Positions 1-7,204 are shown, counted from the first letter of the stretch. The stretch: DNA of 11,873 nucleotides from Psychrilyobacter sp. (GCA_030621995.1 JAUXGP010000025.1:1-11873); one strand, 5' to 3'. Made by a program: numbers and translations. Notes: generated from the sequence alone by a model not told the origin.

Positions 1-1
1 A

Positions 2-691
2 TTGCAGTTGATTTCATGGTCATTTATGACTTATAAGGATGTTATAGATGATAAATTGATGAAAGTTATAGGGAATACATTTACGATTGCCATTGTAGGA
101 GCTGTATTCACAACCATAATAGCGATTGTTATTTCTAATACATCCAGGTTAAAAAAAGGAAAGATATCTAAAATTTTATCTAAGTTGACAACCATAGGAT
201 ACTCTATTCCAGGAGCAGTTATAGCCATTGGAGTTATGACATTTTTCATCTATCTGGATAAAAAAATTATAAAACAAAATATATTTTACGGAACTTTATT
301 TTTAATGGTTTTTGCATATATAATCAGATATTTAGCTGTGGCTTATAACAGTGTAGAAAGTGGGTTTGACAAGGTTGGAATGAAATTTCATGAGGCTTCC
401 AGGAGTTTGGGTTATGGAAAAACTAAAACATTCTTCATGGTAGATCTGCCCATGATAAAAGGGAGTCTTATAGGAGCTGTGATCTTAACATTTTTGGAGA
501 TTATAAAAGAGTTACCCCTTACCTTGATCTTGAGACCTTTTAATTTTTCAACCCTTTCTACCTATGCGAAGCAGTATGTAGATGATGAGATGGTACATCA
601 TAGTGCTATTCCGTCTATTATTCTTATTTTAATCGGGATAATAATAATTTTAGTTTTTGAGATGATCAATAAAAAAAAGGAGAAACAATAA
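2..691 (+). CDS. ABC transporter permease, iron(III)-type, 3' part
   Basis: This is the C-terminal 229 residues of an inner-membrane permease. The reading frame is open to the left edge, so the true start lies outside the window. Hydrophobic segments lie near residues 22-45, 65-85, 92-112, 150-170 and 203-222. The EAA loop, which docks on the ATPase, is visible as EASRSLGYGKTKTFF near residues 132-146. The stretch KELPLTLILRPFNF near 168-181 is typical of FbpB/AfuB-like permeases for iron(III), so ferric iron is the favoured substrate. Related thiamine or phosphonate permeases cannot be excluded without the solute-binding protein, which is probably upstream. The stop codon overlaps the start of the ATPase gene (TAATG), so the two are translationally coupled in one operon. 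Confidence 0.85.
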   Translation: MQLISWSFMTYKDVIDDKLMKVIGNTFTIAIVGAVFTTIIAIVISNTSRLKKGKISKILSKLTTIGYSIPGAVIAIGVMTFFIYLDKKIIKQNIFYGTLFLMVFAYIIRYLAVAYNSVESGFDKVGMKFHEASRSLGYGKTKTFFMVDLPMIKGSLIGAVILTFLEIIKELPLTLILRPFNFSTLSTYAKQYVDDEMVHHSAIPSIILILIGIIIILVFEMINKKKEKQ

Positions 692-1410
692 TGAATTATA
701 TAGATTTAAAAAATTTATTTTTTAAATATAGAAACTCTGTGGAAGATATTTTAAAAAATATAAATTTCACTGCAAATAAAGGAGAAATAACGGCCATCAT
801 AGGGGAAAGCGGGAGCGGGAAATCTACCCTATTACGTATATTAGCTGGATTAGAAATTCCTCAAGCAGGAGAATTAAAGGTTAACAATAAAATATTTATA
901 GATGATGAAAATTTTATTCCGGTGGAAAAAAGAGGAATAGGGATGGTTTTTCAAGACTATGCTCTTTTCCCCCACTTATCTGTGGAAAAAAATGTCTTGT
1001 TTGGGCTGAATAAACTGGAAAAAAAATCAGCTGAAAAAAGAACCCATGAGGTCTTAGATTTGGTTAGTATGAAAGAGTTTATAAAAAGATATCCCCATGA
1101 ACTGAGTGGAGGACAGCAGCAGAGAATTGCCTTGGCACGTGCCCTGGCTCCTAATCCAGAAATTATCCTCTTGGATGAACCATTTTCAAATTTAGATGCC
1201 AACCTTCAGGGGAAAATAAGAAATGAATTAAAGGCGATCTTAAAAACCAGTGGAGAAACTGCTATTTTTGTGAGTCATGATAAGGATGATTTGGAGATAG
1301 CAGACAGAGTTGTTATACTGGACAGGGGTGAAGTTATTCAAACAGGAACCCCTGCAGAGATCTTTAGAAATCCCAAGAATGAATATGTAAGGCATATTTT
1401 GGGGATCTAA
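691..1410 (+). CDS. ABC transporter ATP-binding protein, FbpC-like short form
   Basis: This cytoplasmic ATPase drives the preceding permease. All nucleotide-binding motifs are intact: Walker A GESGSGKST (38-46), Q-loop Gln88 (VFQDY), signature LSGGQQQR (138-145), Walker B IILLDEP (158-164), D-loop SNLD (166-169) and switch His196. The start is set by an AAAGGAG ribosome site at 677-683 and the TAATG overlap with the permease stop. At 239 residues it ends just after the core ATPase domain. Classical FbpC/PotA-type ATPases run to about 350 residues with a C-terminal regulatory domain, which is absent here. Substrate is inferred from the permease, not from this protein. Confidence 0.9.
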   Translation: MNYIDLKNLFFKYRNSVEDILKNINFTANKGEITAIIGESGSGKSTLLRILAGLEIPQAGELKVNNKIFIDDENFIPVEKRGIGMVFQDYALFPHLSVEKNVLFGLNKLEKKSAEKRTHEVLDLVSMKEFIKRYPHELSGGQQQRIALARALAPNPEIILLDEPFSNLDANLQGKIRNELKAILKTSGETAIFVSHDKDDLEIADRVVILDRGEVIQTGTPAEIFRNPKNEYVRHILGI

Positions 1411-1489
1411 CTACCTCACAACCAGTGTTCCTTTCATTTTTCTATGACCCTGCGCTATGTTAGCTAAAAATCCTTTAAAATTAATTTAG

Positions 1490-1518
1490 AAGACATGGAA
1501 GAAGTTTTCTAGTATAAT
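1490..1518 (+). promoter_or_regulatory. sigma70-type promoter for mntP
   Basis: The -35 is AAGACA (1490-1495), followed by a 17-bp spacer and a perfect TATAAT (1513-1518), 31 nt before the mntP start. The remaining leader is too short for the yybP-ykoY manganese riboswitch often found ahead of mntP. No clear terminator was seen between the ABC operon and this promoter. Confidence 0.55.
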
Positions 1519-1549
1519 ACTAAAATAAATATAATTTTAGGAGGAAGAT

Positions 1550-2110
1550 ATGAACTTTACATCACTTTTTTTTATTTCCATAGGGTTAGCCATGGATGCC
1601 TTTGCAGTATCATTGACCGAAGGGATATCTCTCAGGAAATTATCTATTAAATCAATATTGAGAGTAGCTCTGGTATTTGGAATATTTCAAGGGATTATGC
1701 CGTTATTAGGCTGGACAATAGGAGGGTTATTTTATGATAAGATAGCGAGGTTTGATCATTGGATAACTTTTGGACTATTGGTGTTTATCGGCATCAAGAT
1801 GATAATAGATGCCAGGGAATTTGGGAAATGTGATATTCATGGAAACTGCGAGAAAACTTCTAATATTCTAGTTTTAGGAATAGCAACCAGTATCGATGCA
1901 CTGGCAGTGGGGTTTTCATTTTCCCTCCTACCGGGGTTAAATATCTATTTTTCCATAGGGATAATAGGTGTGATCACCTTTATTTTGTCCTCTGCAGGAG
2001 TTTATCTGGGAAATAAAGTGGGACAGCTATTAGGCGCCAAGGCCGAGTATGCAGGCGGAATCATCCTTATAGGGATGGGGATAAACATACTGATACAGCA
2101 TTTGTTCTAA
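1550..2110 (+). CDS. mntP: Manganese efflux pump MntP
   Basis: This inner-membrane protein exports Mn2+ and protects against manganese excess. It is 186 residues, the usual length for the family (DUF204/YebN). The two inverted halves each carry the family acidic motif: MDAFAVS with Asp16 in helix 1 and SIDALAVG with Asp116 in helix 4. About six hydrophobic segments are visible, and a central loop near residues 89-103 carries two Cys and a His (KCDIHGNCE). The start ATG follows AGGAGG at 1539-1544. It has its own promoter and terminator, so it is probably a single-gene transcript. Its position beside an iron-type ABC transporter fits a metal-homeostasis cluster, but that link is inference. Confidence 0.93.
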   Translation: MNFTSLFFISIGLAMDAFAVSLTEGISLRKLSIKSILRVALVFGIFQGIMPLLGWTIGGLFYDKIARFDHWITFGLLVFIGIKMIIDAREFGKCDIHGNCEKTSNILVLGIATSIDALAVGFSFSLLPGLNIYFSIGIIGVITFILSSAGVYLGNKVGQLLGAKAEYAGGIILIGMGINILIQHLF

Positions 2111-2111
2111 T

Positions 2112-2145
2112 AAAAAACACCTTAGAAGGCTCTAAGGTGTTTTTT
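2112..2145. terminator. Bidirectional intrinsic terminator between mntP and sstT
   Basis: A perfect 15-bp stem has arms AAAAAACACCTTAGA and TCTAAGGTGTTTTTT around the 4-nt loop AGGC. The A-tract on one side and T-tract on the other let it work in both directions, as expected between convergent genes. Confidence 0.9.
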
Positions 2146-2154
2146 ATTTGTTTC

Positions 2155-3390
2155 TTATAAGTTAACTTCTTTGTTGATAACGATTTTTTTACCTTCTTTT
2201 CTCCATTCTGCAAATTCAGCTACTGCTGTAAATAATGCATCTGTTGAAGAGTTAAGACCAGTCTCTACTGAATCCTGGATTACTCCAATTACGAATCCTA
2301 CTCCTACTACCTGCATTGCTACTTCATTTGGGATACCAAATAAGCTACAAGCTAATGGGATAAGAAGTAATGATCCACCAGCTACACCAGATGCTCCACA
2401 AGCACTGACAGCCGATAAAATACTTAAGATAAGAGCAGTTCCGAAGTCTACCTGGATACCTAATGTATGTACTGCTGCAAGAGTTAATACAGAGATTGTA
2501 ATAGCTGCTCCTGCCATGTTTATAGTAGCTCCTAAAGGAATAGATACTGAATACATATCTTTGTCCAATCCTAATTCCTCACATAATTCCATGTTTACCG
2601 GGATATTTGCAGCTGAACTTCTAGTGAAGAAAGCTGTAAGTCCACTTTGCTTTAAACACCTGAATACTAATGGATAAGGATTTTGTCTCATCATAACAAA
2701 TGCAATTGCCGGGTTTACTACCAGTGCCATAAATGCCATAGCTCCTAATAATAATCCTAATAATTTACCATAAGCTAATAATGAAGCTAATCCGCTAGTT
2801 GCGATTGAACTGAATACTAATCCCATGATACCAAATGGAGCTAAGTGAATAACCCATCTTACAACTTGAGATAGTGCATTTGAAAAGTCTGTGATCATTG
2901 TTTTAGTAGAAGCAGGTGCATGCTTTAATGCTACTCCTAATAATAATGCCCAAACTAAGATTCCGATATAGTTCGCATTTGCAAGAGCATTTATCGGGTT
3001 GTCTACAACGTTCATTAATAATGTTTTTAATACTTCACTTACACCACTTGGAGGAGATACATTTTCTACTCCCTTCCCTAAAGCGATAGTTACTGGGAAT
3101 ATGAAACTTCCTACTACTGCAACTACACCGGCTAAGAATGTTCCGATAAGATAAAGACTGATAACAGATTTCATATTTGTTTTCTGACCAGGTTTATGCT
3201 GAGATACTGCTGACATTACCAAGAAAAATACTAAGATAGGTGCTACTGCTTTTAGTGCTCCTACGAATAATGATCCCAATAACTCAACTGGTTTTGCTGC
3301 ATCTGGTACAGCGATTGCTAAGATAATACCAACGATCAGACCAATAACAATTCTTTTTACTAAACTTAATTGATTCCATTTACTAAACAT
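2155..3390 (-). CDS. sstT: Serine/threonine:Na+ symporter SstT
   Basis: This inner-membrane transporter of the dicarboxylate/amino acid:cation symporter (DAACS) family takes up serine and threonine with sodium. It is 411 residues, close to the E. coli length. The N-terminus ([18 protein letters not shown]) and long hydrophobic segments fit SstT. The substrate and ion sites are recognisable: the serine-rich hairpin TRSSAAN near 256-262, the NMAG-type motif [10 protein letters not shown] near 287-296, and the C-terminal [13 protein letters not shown]. An in-frame GTG nine bases upstream (3399) lies inside the ribosome site; GAGGTGG at 3396-3402 is correctly placed for the ATG at 3390, so that start is chosen. 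Amino-acid uptake of this kind suits an amino-acid fermenter. Confidence 0.93.
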   Translation of the reverse strand: MFSKWNQLSLVKRIVIGLIVGIILAIAVPDAAKPVELLGSLFVGALKAVAPILVFFLVMSAVSQHKPGQKTNMKSVISLYLIGTFLAGVVAVVGSFIFPVTIALGKGVENVSPPSGVSEVLKTLLMNVVDNPINALANANYIGILVWALLLGVALKHAPASTKTMITDFSNALSQVVRWVIHLAPFGIMGLVFSSIATSGLASLLAYGKLLGLLLGAMAFMALVVNPAIAFVMMRQNPYPLVFRCLKQSGLTAFFTRSSAANIPVNMELCEELGLDKDMYSVSIPLGATINMAGAAITISVLTLAAVHTLGIQVDFGTALILSILSAVSACGASGVAGGSLLLIPLACSLFGIPNEVAMQVVGVGFVIGVIQDSVETGLNSSTDALFTAVAEFAEWRKEGKKIVINKEVNL

Positions 3391-3453
3391 ACTTACCACC
3401 TCATGATTATAATTTTTTTATTTCTTTATAGACTATTTAATTACTACAAAAGT

Positions 3454-3482
3454 ATTCTACCACACTTTCAGTTTAATTTAAA
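3454..3482 (-). promoter_or_regulatory. Candidate sstT promoter (extended -10)
   Basis: Reading the minus strand, TTTAAA (3482-3477) is followed by a 17-bp spacer and TAGAAT (3459-3454). The spacer ends in TGG, giving an extended -10. It lies 64 nt upstream of the sstT start. Confidence 0.5.
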
Positions 3483-3570
3483 GTTAAAACGTAATAAAAA
3501 AGGTTTTTTAGTGCGATAAATAAACAAAAACTGTGTTTGTTGTATTTTGATATTCATAAAGAATGACTTT

Positions 3571-3597
3571 TTGTAAAAAAATACTATTTTTTTACAA
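3571..3597. promoter_or_regulatory. Perfect 27-bp palindrome upstream of sstT
   Basis: The arms TTGTAAAAAAATA and TATTTTTTTACAA are exact reverse complements around a single C. The stretch from 3400 to 3869 has no convincing gene: it holds the sstT promoter, this palindrome, a smaller AT dyad at 3645-3660 (TTTCATT/AATGAAA) and a possible decayed ORF at about 3690-3866. The palindrome is about 90 bp upstream of the sstT -35. Perfect symmetry with outer TTGTAAA/TTTACAA suggests a dimeric repressor site. It also resembles a BirA operator but with too short a spacer. An AT-only hairpin without function remains possible. Confidence 0.4.
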
Positions 3598-3663
3598 CGT
3601 ATCATAAAAAAAATAAAAAGAATTAAAATAAATTAATTTTTTTATTTCATTTTAATGAAAAAA

Positions 3664-3866
3664 AGTATAAAAAACCTATAGACTAGATGCGTTTATTTTT
3701 ATCTTTCATTAATAATTGCGGATATTTATCTATAGAGAAATATTCTTTTTTTATTCGCATAACTGTTAAGATTTCCTTTTATAATTCTTTATTTGCCTTA
3801 TTATATCCATCTCGAAAATCTCTCCTTAATATAGTAGCATTAAAAACTAAGCAGTACTTCTGCAAC
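3664..3866 (-). pseudogene. Possible decayed ORF, unrecognised
   Basis: One minus-strand frame reads through about 65 codons with a single internal TAA, then ends at TAG (3664-3666). The part after the stop reads KEILTVMRIKKEYFSIDKYP and the part before includes FNATILRRDFRDGYNKANKEL in two pieces. There is no start codon with a ribosome site, and I do not recognise the family. The complementary 64-codon plus-strand ORF (3687-3881) has no ribosome site either. Chance openness in AT-rich DNA is a serious alternative. Confidence 0.2.
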
Positions 3867-3869
3867 AGC

Positions 3870-4559
3870 CTACATGAATAAATATATAAATATCGGAATA
3901 AATGGAGCCAAACTAAGATTTGCAACTTTTATCTTTGCTACTCCTAAGATATTAAATCCGATTGCCATAATTACAAGTGATCCTACACATGTTATTTCAT
4001 CAATAACAACTGCTGATAGAAAGGGGGAAAGAGTTCCCGCAAATAAAACTATTGCACCCTCATAGAATAAGATCAAAAATGCTGAGAAAAACACACCTAT
4101 TCCCATTGTTGCTGACATTGCAATGACTACAAACAGGTCTATAAATGCCTTTGCATATAATACCTCATGGTTGCCTACAAGCCCGCTTTGAAGTGAACCC
4201 ACTATTGCCATTGCTCCGACACAAATTACCATTGTAGCGTTTAGAAATCCTTCTACCAATGACTCTTTTTCATCTGTATTTGACTTGAATTTAGCTTCCA
4301 TAGCAAATCCAAATTTTCTGAGTCTGCCATCTATATCGATTAATTCACCGACAATGCCTCCTAAAGCTATTGAGCCTATTGCTACCAGTATGTTTTGTCC
4401 TTTCAAGGAACCTGATATTCCAATGTACAGGACACACAGCCCCATACCACTCATAACAGTATCAATTAGCTTTTTATTGAATTTATTTCTGAAGAAAACT
4501 CCCAATAAAGACCCGAAGCCCACTGCAACGGAATTTACGATTACACCACTTAATATCAT
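3870..4559 (-). CDS. DUF554 family membrane protein (YqgA/YdfK-like)
   Basis: This is an inner-membrane protein of unknown function. It has 229 residues, the usual DUF554 length. The family layout is visible: an N-terminal helix (MILSGVIVNSVAVGFGSLLG), then a Gly-rich pair of helices, the motif GGIVGELIDID near 67-77, a charged loop near 80-103, and four further hydrophobic segments ending in the typical NLSLAPFIPIFI. The ATG at 4559 is preceded by GGAGG (4567-4571) at 7 nt. It has its own promoter. A weak hairpin (GCAG/CTGC then TTAGTTTTTA on the minus strand, about 3835-3860) may be the terminator. It is the first chromosomal gene beyond the stranded ssrA 3' end. Confidence 0.88.
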   Translation of the reverse strand: MILSGVIVNSVAVGFGSLLGVFFRNKFNKKLIDTVMSGMGLCVLYIGISGSLKGQNILVAIGSIALGGIVGELIDIDGRLRKFGFAMEAKFKSNTDEKESLVEGFLNATMVICVGAMAIVGSLQSGLVGNHEVLYAKAFIDLFVVIAMSATMGIGVFFSAFLILFYEGAIVLFAGTLSPFLSAVVIDEITCVGSLVIMAIGFNILGVAKIKVANLSLAPFIPIFIYLFM

Positions 4560-4588
4560 TTTTCAGCCTCCAAAATTTGACTTGAAGT

Positions 4589-4617
4589 ATTTTAGCAGTT
4601 ATTTTTAGCTTTGTAAA
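4589..4617 (-). promoter_or_regulatory. sigma70-type promoter for the DUF554 gene
   Basis: On the minus strand TTTACA (4617-4612), a 17-bp spacer and TAAAAT (4594-4589) each match consensus at five of six positions. It lies 29 nt upstream of the start codon. Confidence 0.65.
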
Positions 4618-4641
4618 GGAGGACTCAATAAGAGGTTGAGC

Positions 4642-4685
4642 TAAAAAAATAAAATAGAGAGCTAAGGTTTCCCCCTAGCTCTCTA
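4642..4685 (-). terminator. Intrinsic terminator beside the stranded ssrA 3' end
   Basis: A 10-bp stem (TAGAGAGCTA 4655-4664 with TAGCTCTCTA 4676-4685) is followed on the minus strand by a T-rich tail, ATTTTATTTTTTTAG. It directs termination of minus-strand transcripts. The nearest upstream minus-strand gene, rocD, already has its own terminator, so this is best read as the original ssrA terminator left behind when the accessory segment inserted. Confidence 0.75.
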
Positions 4686-4686
4686 C

Positions 4687-4747
4687 TATTTGAAACTCCT
4701 ACAAAATTCTAGAACATTTGCAGTCGTGTATTTGTTGGTGGAAGTGA
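4687..4747. repeat. Direct repeat copy A: displaced ssrA 3' end (att-like)
   Basis: These 61 bp match 9682-9742 at 57 positions with no gaps. The right end reproduces the last 12 nt of mature tmRNA including CCA (minus strand TCACTTCCACCA); the rest matches the tmRNA 3' flank. To the right, similarity stops abruptly: the tmRNA T-arm is absent. This is the expected shape of an attachment-site copy at the distal end of an element integrated in ssrA. Confidence 0.8.
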
Positions 4748-4810
4748 TTCACCACTAACCTACCCCTCTACTATAAACTTCTGTTCTTTCCTTTGTTTTA
4801 TCATTTGTAC

Positions 4811-4841
4811 AAGAAAAAAACTTAAGCCGAAGCTTAAGTTT
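4811..4841 (-). terminator. rocD terminator with UUCG tetraloop
   Basis: A perfect 10-bp stem, AAACTTAAGC/GCTTAAGTTT on the minus strand, closes the very stable loop TTCG and runs into TTTTTTTCTT. Its first base overlaps the rocD stop codon. Confidence 0.9.
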
Positions 4842-6025
4842 CATGACAATACTTTCTTTAATTTATCTATACATACATCTAATTCTTCCTTTTTAATTAC
4901 TAAAGGTGGTGCTAAACGAATTGTAAACTCGTGTGTTTCTTTACAAAGAATACCTTCATTCATTAAAGCTTCGCAGAATGGTCTTGCTGGTTTATCTAGT
5001 TCAACACCAACAAACAAACCTTTACCTCGCACTTCTTTAATATGTTCCGAATCTATCTTCTTCAATTCAGCTAATAGATAGTCTCCTAATTCTTTAGATT
5101 TTTCTACTAAGTTTTCATCTTCTAGAACATCTAATGCTGCCATAGCAACCGCACATCCTAATGGATTACCTCCAAATGTTGATCCATGGTCACCTGGTCT
5201 AAATACATCCATCACTTCTTTTGATGATAGCATTGCAGATACCGGATACAATCCACCACTTAAAGCTTTACCTACTGTTACAACGTCTGGTCTAATATTT
5301 TCGTGTTCGAAGGCAAAAAGCTTTCCAGTTCTACCAAAGCCAGTTTGAATTTCATCACAGACCATTAAAACATTATTGGCTTTTGTAATTTCTCTTACAC
5401 CTTTTAAGTACCCTTCAGGTGGTACAATAATACCGGCTTCACCTTGAATTGGTTCCATAATTACAGCGACGGTATTGTCTGTGATAGCGTCTTCTAATGC
5501 TTTTAAATCACCAAAAGGAACAGTTTTGAAACCTGGTGTAAAAGGTCCAAAGCCCTCTCTATATTGATCTTCTGTTGAAAAAGAAATTGTACTGATTGTT
5601 CTACCAGCAAAGTTATTTTGACAGGCAATGATTTCAGCACGTTCAACACCTTTCACTTGATAACCCCATTTTCGAACAGCTTTTAGAGCAGTCTCAACTG
5701 CTTCTGCGCCTGTATTCATTGGTAAAACCTTTTCAAAACCTGTAAATTCACATAACTTCTTTACGTAAGCACCCATCTTGTCATTGTGAAAAGCTCTTGA
5801 AGTCAATGGCATTTTTTGAGCTTGGTCAATAAGCGCTGAAACTATTTTGGGGTGTCTATGCCCCTGATTTACTGCCGAATATGCTGCTAACATATCCATA
5901 TACTTATTGCCTTCTACATCAGTTACCCAGATGCCTTCGCCTTCTGCAATAACAATGGGAATTGGATGATAATTATGAGCACTCCACTTTTCAACTTCAT
6001 CAATCATAATTTTTGTTTTAGACAT
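4841..6025 (-). CDS. rocD: Ornithine aminotransferase
   Basis: This cytoplasmic PLP enzyme converts ornithine and 2-oxoglutarate to glutamate semialdehyde and glutamate, linking arginine/ornithine breakdown to proline and glutamate. The 394-residue product follows Bacillus RocD closely. Visible landmarks are NNYHPIP-like HNYHPIPIVI at the N-terminus, YSAVNQGHRHPKI, the phosphate-binding NTGAEAVE near 104-111, DEIQTGFGRTGK from Asp224, Lys253 in TVGKALSGG as the Schiff-base lysine, and GSTFGGNPL near 281-289. The ATG at 6025 has AAGGAGG at 6033-6039, 7 nt away. An in-frame ATG at 6049 would sit upstream of that ribosome site and add eight residues, so it is not used. The gene lies inside the ssrA-bounded segment but looks intact and functional. 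Confidence 0.93.
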   Translation of the reverse strand: MSKTKIMIDEVEKWSAHNYHPIPIVIAEGEGIWVTDVEGNKYMDMLAAYSAVNQGHRHPKIVSALIDQAQKMPLTSRAFHNDKMGAYVKKLCEFTGFEKVLPMNTGAEAVETALKAVRKWGYQVKGVERAEIIACQNNFAGRTISTISFSTEDQYREGFGPFTPGFKTVPFGDLKALEDAITDNTVAVIMEPIQGEAGIIVPPEGYLKGVREITKANNVLMVCDEIQTGFGRTGKLFAFEHENIRPDVVTVGKALSGGLYPVSAMLSSKEVMDVFRPGDHGSTFGGNPLGCAVAMAALDVLEDENLVEKSKELGDYLLAELKKIDSEHIKEVRGKGLFVGVELDKPARPFCEALMNEGILCKETHEFTIRLAPPLVIKKEELDVCIDKLKKVLS

Positions 6026-6050
6026 GATATAACCTCCTTCATCTTTCATG

Positions 6051-6090
6051 TGTATATATTTTTATGCATATATGCGTATATTTTTATACA
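6051..6090. promoter_or_regulatory. 40-bp imperfect dyad upstream of rocD, candidate operator
   Basis: The block is symmetric about 6070.5: TGTATA (6051-6056) mirrors TATACA (6085-6090), with a perfect GCATATATGC core (6066-6075); 15 of 20 mirrored positions pair. TATATTTTTAT also occurs twice, 22 bp apart. It begins 25 bp upstream of the rocD start. A related half-site, TATGCATATGAA, occurs at 6145-6156. An arginine-repressor-type (ARG box) operator would suit an ornithine catabolic gene, but that identity is inference. Confidence 0.4.
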
Positions 6091-6109
6091 ACAATGTATT
6101 TCAATGAGT

Positions 6110-6139
6110 TTATCATAATTTTTACTCACTGTCTATAAT
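6110..6139 (+). promoter_or_regulatory. Candidate promoter for the antirepressor fragment
   Basis: TTATCA (6110-6115), an 18-bp spacer and a perfect TATAAT (6134-6139) precede the plus-strand KilA-C ORF. The -35 is weak and the region is AT-rich, so a chance match is possible. Confidence 0.35.
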
Positions 6140-6204
6140 TATTTTATGCATATGAATTTTTTAAGTTCTTTGTTACACTGAATTTGAAAGGAGCGATGCA
6201 TAGT

Positions 6205-6474
6205 ATGATAGCATTCGCTGAGAGTGTAGGTGAGTGTGCCAGTTTGATTTCTATTAATGATTTTGCTAAGACTACTTATGGTACTTTTAGATTAGGGCAA
6301 AAGAAGCTATTTCAAGAAATGAGATATAATGGTATTCTTAGTAGTCAAAATAGACCTTATCAGTGTTATATTAAGGCAGGGTATTTTCAAGTGGTAACTA
6401 GAGTTATCAATGGAAGGATTATATATCTACAGGAAATTTATAATAGATTAGGAATTCAAGCAAATTCACTCTAA
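6205..6474 (+). pseudogene. Phage antirepressor KilA-C domain fragment, copy 1
   Basis: The 89-residue ORF matches only the C-terminal DNA-binding (KilA-C/ANT) domain of phage antirepressors. The run SINDFAKTTYGTFRLGQKKLF, read in two pieces SINDFAK and GQKKLF, then NGILSSQNRPYQCYIKAGYF, fits the family pattern of dfAK...iGqkkLf..lr.nGyL...n.pyq.yi..g.F. The N-terminal Bro/ANT half expected of a full antirepressor is missing. Compared with copy 2 it also lacks about 11 codons that include the conserved TGKG. GGAG at 6190-6193 favours the ATG at 6205; ATG 6196 and TTG 6184 are too close to it or overlap it. It could still be expressed as a small protein. Confidence 0.65.
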
Positions 6475-6533
6475 TTCTTAGTAATTTTTAAAGGGATAAG
6501 TTGATACTAAAAGATAATTAATTGGAGGAAGTT

Positions 6534-6812
6534 ATGGTCAGAAGAAATATTATTGCGGATTTTAAATTTAAAGTATTTCTTGAAGCTTTTAATTATTTAG
6601 GAAAATATAGCAATTAAAAAGTGTAAAAAAAGGTTAAAATTTTGAAAAAATCAGAAAAAAAGGTTAAAATAGTTTTAACAGAATATTTTAAGAAAAAATT
6701 AGAAAAATTTGGAATTGAATTTAATGTAGCACCCAGCCAGATATCCAGGTGGACCAAAGAGCTTAAGGATAAAGTATTTTTTCAAAAGATAAAAATAACT
6801 CTTACAATATAG
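6534..6812 (+). pseudogene. Interrupted IS3-family orfA remnant
   Basis: The left piece starts with ATG at 6534 after GGAGGA and reads MVRRNIIADFKFKVFLEAF before diverging and stopping at 6617. This is the classic IS3 OrfA N-terminus (RRxYSxEFKxKVxLEA). After about 120 nt of A-rich DNA the helix-turn-helix end of OrfA resumes as EFNVAPSQISRWTKELKDK, ending at TAG 6812. A normal OrfA has only about a dozen residues between these blocks. No orfB or terminal inverted repeats were found. Confidence 0.6.
6625..6670 (+). repeat. Tandem 16-nt repeat inside the orfA remnant
   Basis: AAAAAAAGGTTAAAAT occurs exactly at 6625-6640 and 6655-6670, 30 bp apart. A third, 12-nt match (AAAGGTTAAAAT) lies at 7780-7791. 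The second copy runs into a 17-bp dyad, GTTAAAA-TAG-TTTTAAC (6663-6679). Confidence 0.6.
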
Positions 6813-6829
6813 ATCAAAGGGGGAAGACT

Positions 6830-7204
6830 ATGGATCAAAAGTTTTTGAAACACGAAATGGAAAACTATAAGAAGGAACAGGAAAAAATAAAACAACTCAT
6901 CGGAAGTATAGGAGCTACTCACAGTAGCAGAAACCACAAGATCTTTAACGGACTTTTTCTTTTGTTTGTTATTCTTTCATTCTTTGCAGGGGGAGTTTTA
7001 CACTATATCCCATTCAATCTTTCCATAGAGTTGGGAGTGCTACTAGTTTCCATAAAGATAGCATGGATGATCCACGAACAGCAGAAAGTTAACCACTTTC
7101 AGTTCTGGATATTAAACTCCATAGAGTTAAGGTTAAATTCTCTTCAAACAAACTTCAGGAAGATGGATAAGGAACTTAAAAAGCAGGGAGAGGAGAGAAA
7201 ATAA
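6830..7204 (+). CDS. Small two-helix membrane protein, unknown function
   Basis: This 124-residue protein belongs to no family I can name. Residues 1-37 are highly charged and likely helical (KHEMENYKKEQEKIKQLI). Two hydrophobic segments follow, about 39-58 and 67-81, joined by a short HYIPFN turn, so both ends probably face the cytoplasm. The C-terminal tail (about 82-124) is again charged and helical (KMDKELKKQGEERK). AAAGGGGG at 6816-6823 sits 6 nt before the ATG, a strong ribosome site. Unlike the debris around it, this frame is intact and of balanced composition, which argues that it is maintained. It lies between the orfA remnant and a strong hairpin. Confidence 0.65.
   Translation: MDQKFLKHEMENYKKEQEKIKQLIGSIGATHSSRNHKIFNGLFLLFVILSFFAGGVLHYIPFNLSIELGVLLVSIKIAWMIHEQQKVNHFQFWILNSIELRLNSLQTNFRKMDKELKKQGEERK

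Noticed and set aside
1411..1549. yybP-ykoY manganese riboswitch ahead of mntP
   Set aside because: The promoter lies only about 30 nt from the start codon and no matching conserved sequence is present.
3687..3881. 64-codon plus-strand ORF
   Set aside because: No ribosome site, overlaps the end of the DUF554 gene on the other strand, and its product resembles no known protein.
4748..4810. Further tmRNA remnant to the right of repeat copy A
   Set aside because: Past the 12-nt acceptor end the sequence has no T-arm or other tmRNA similarity, so copy A is a 3'-end fragment only.
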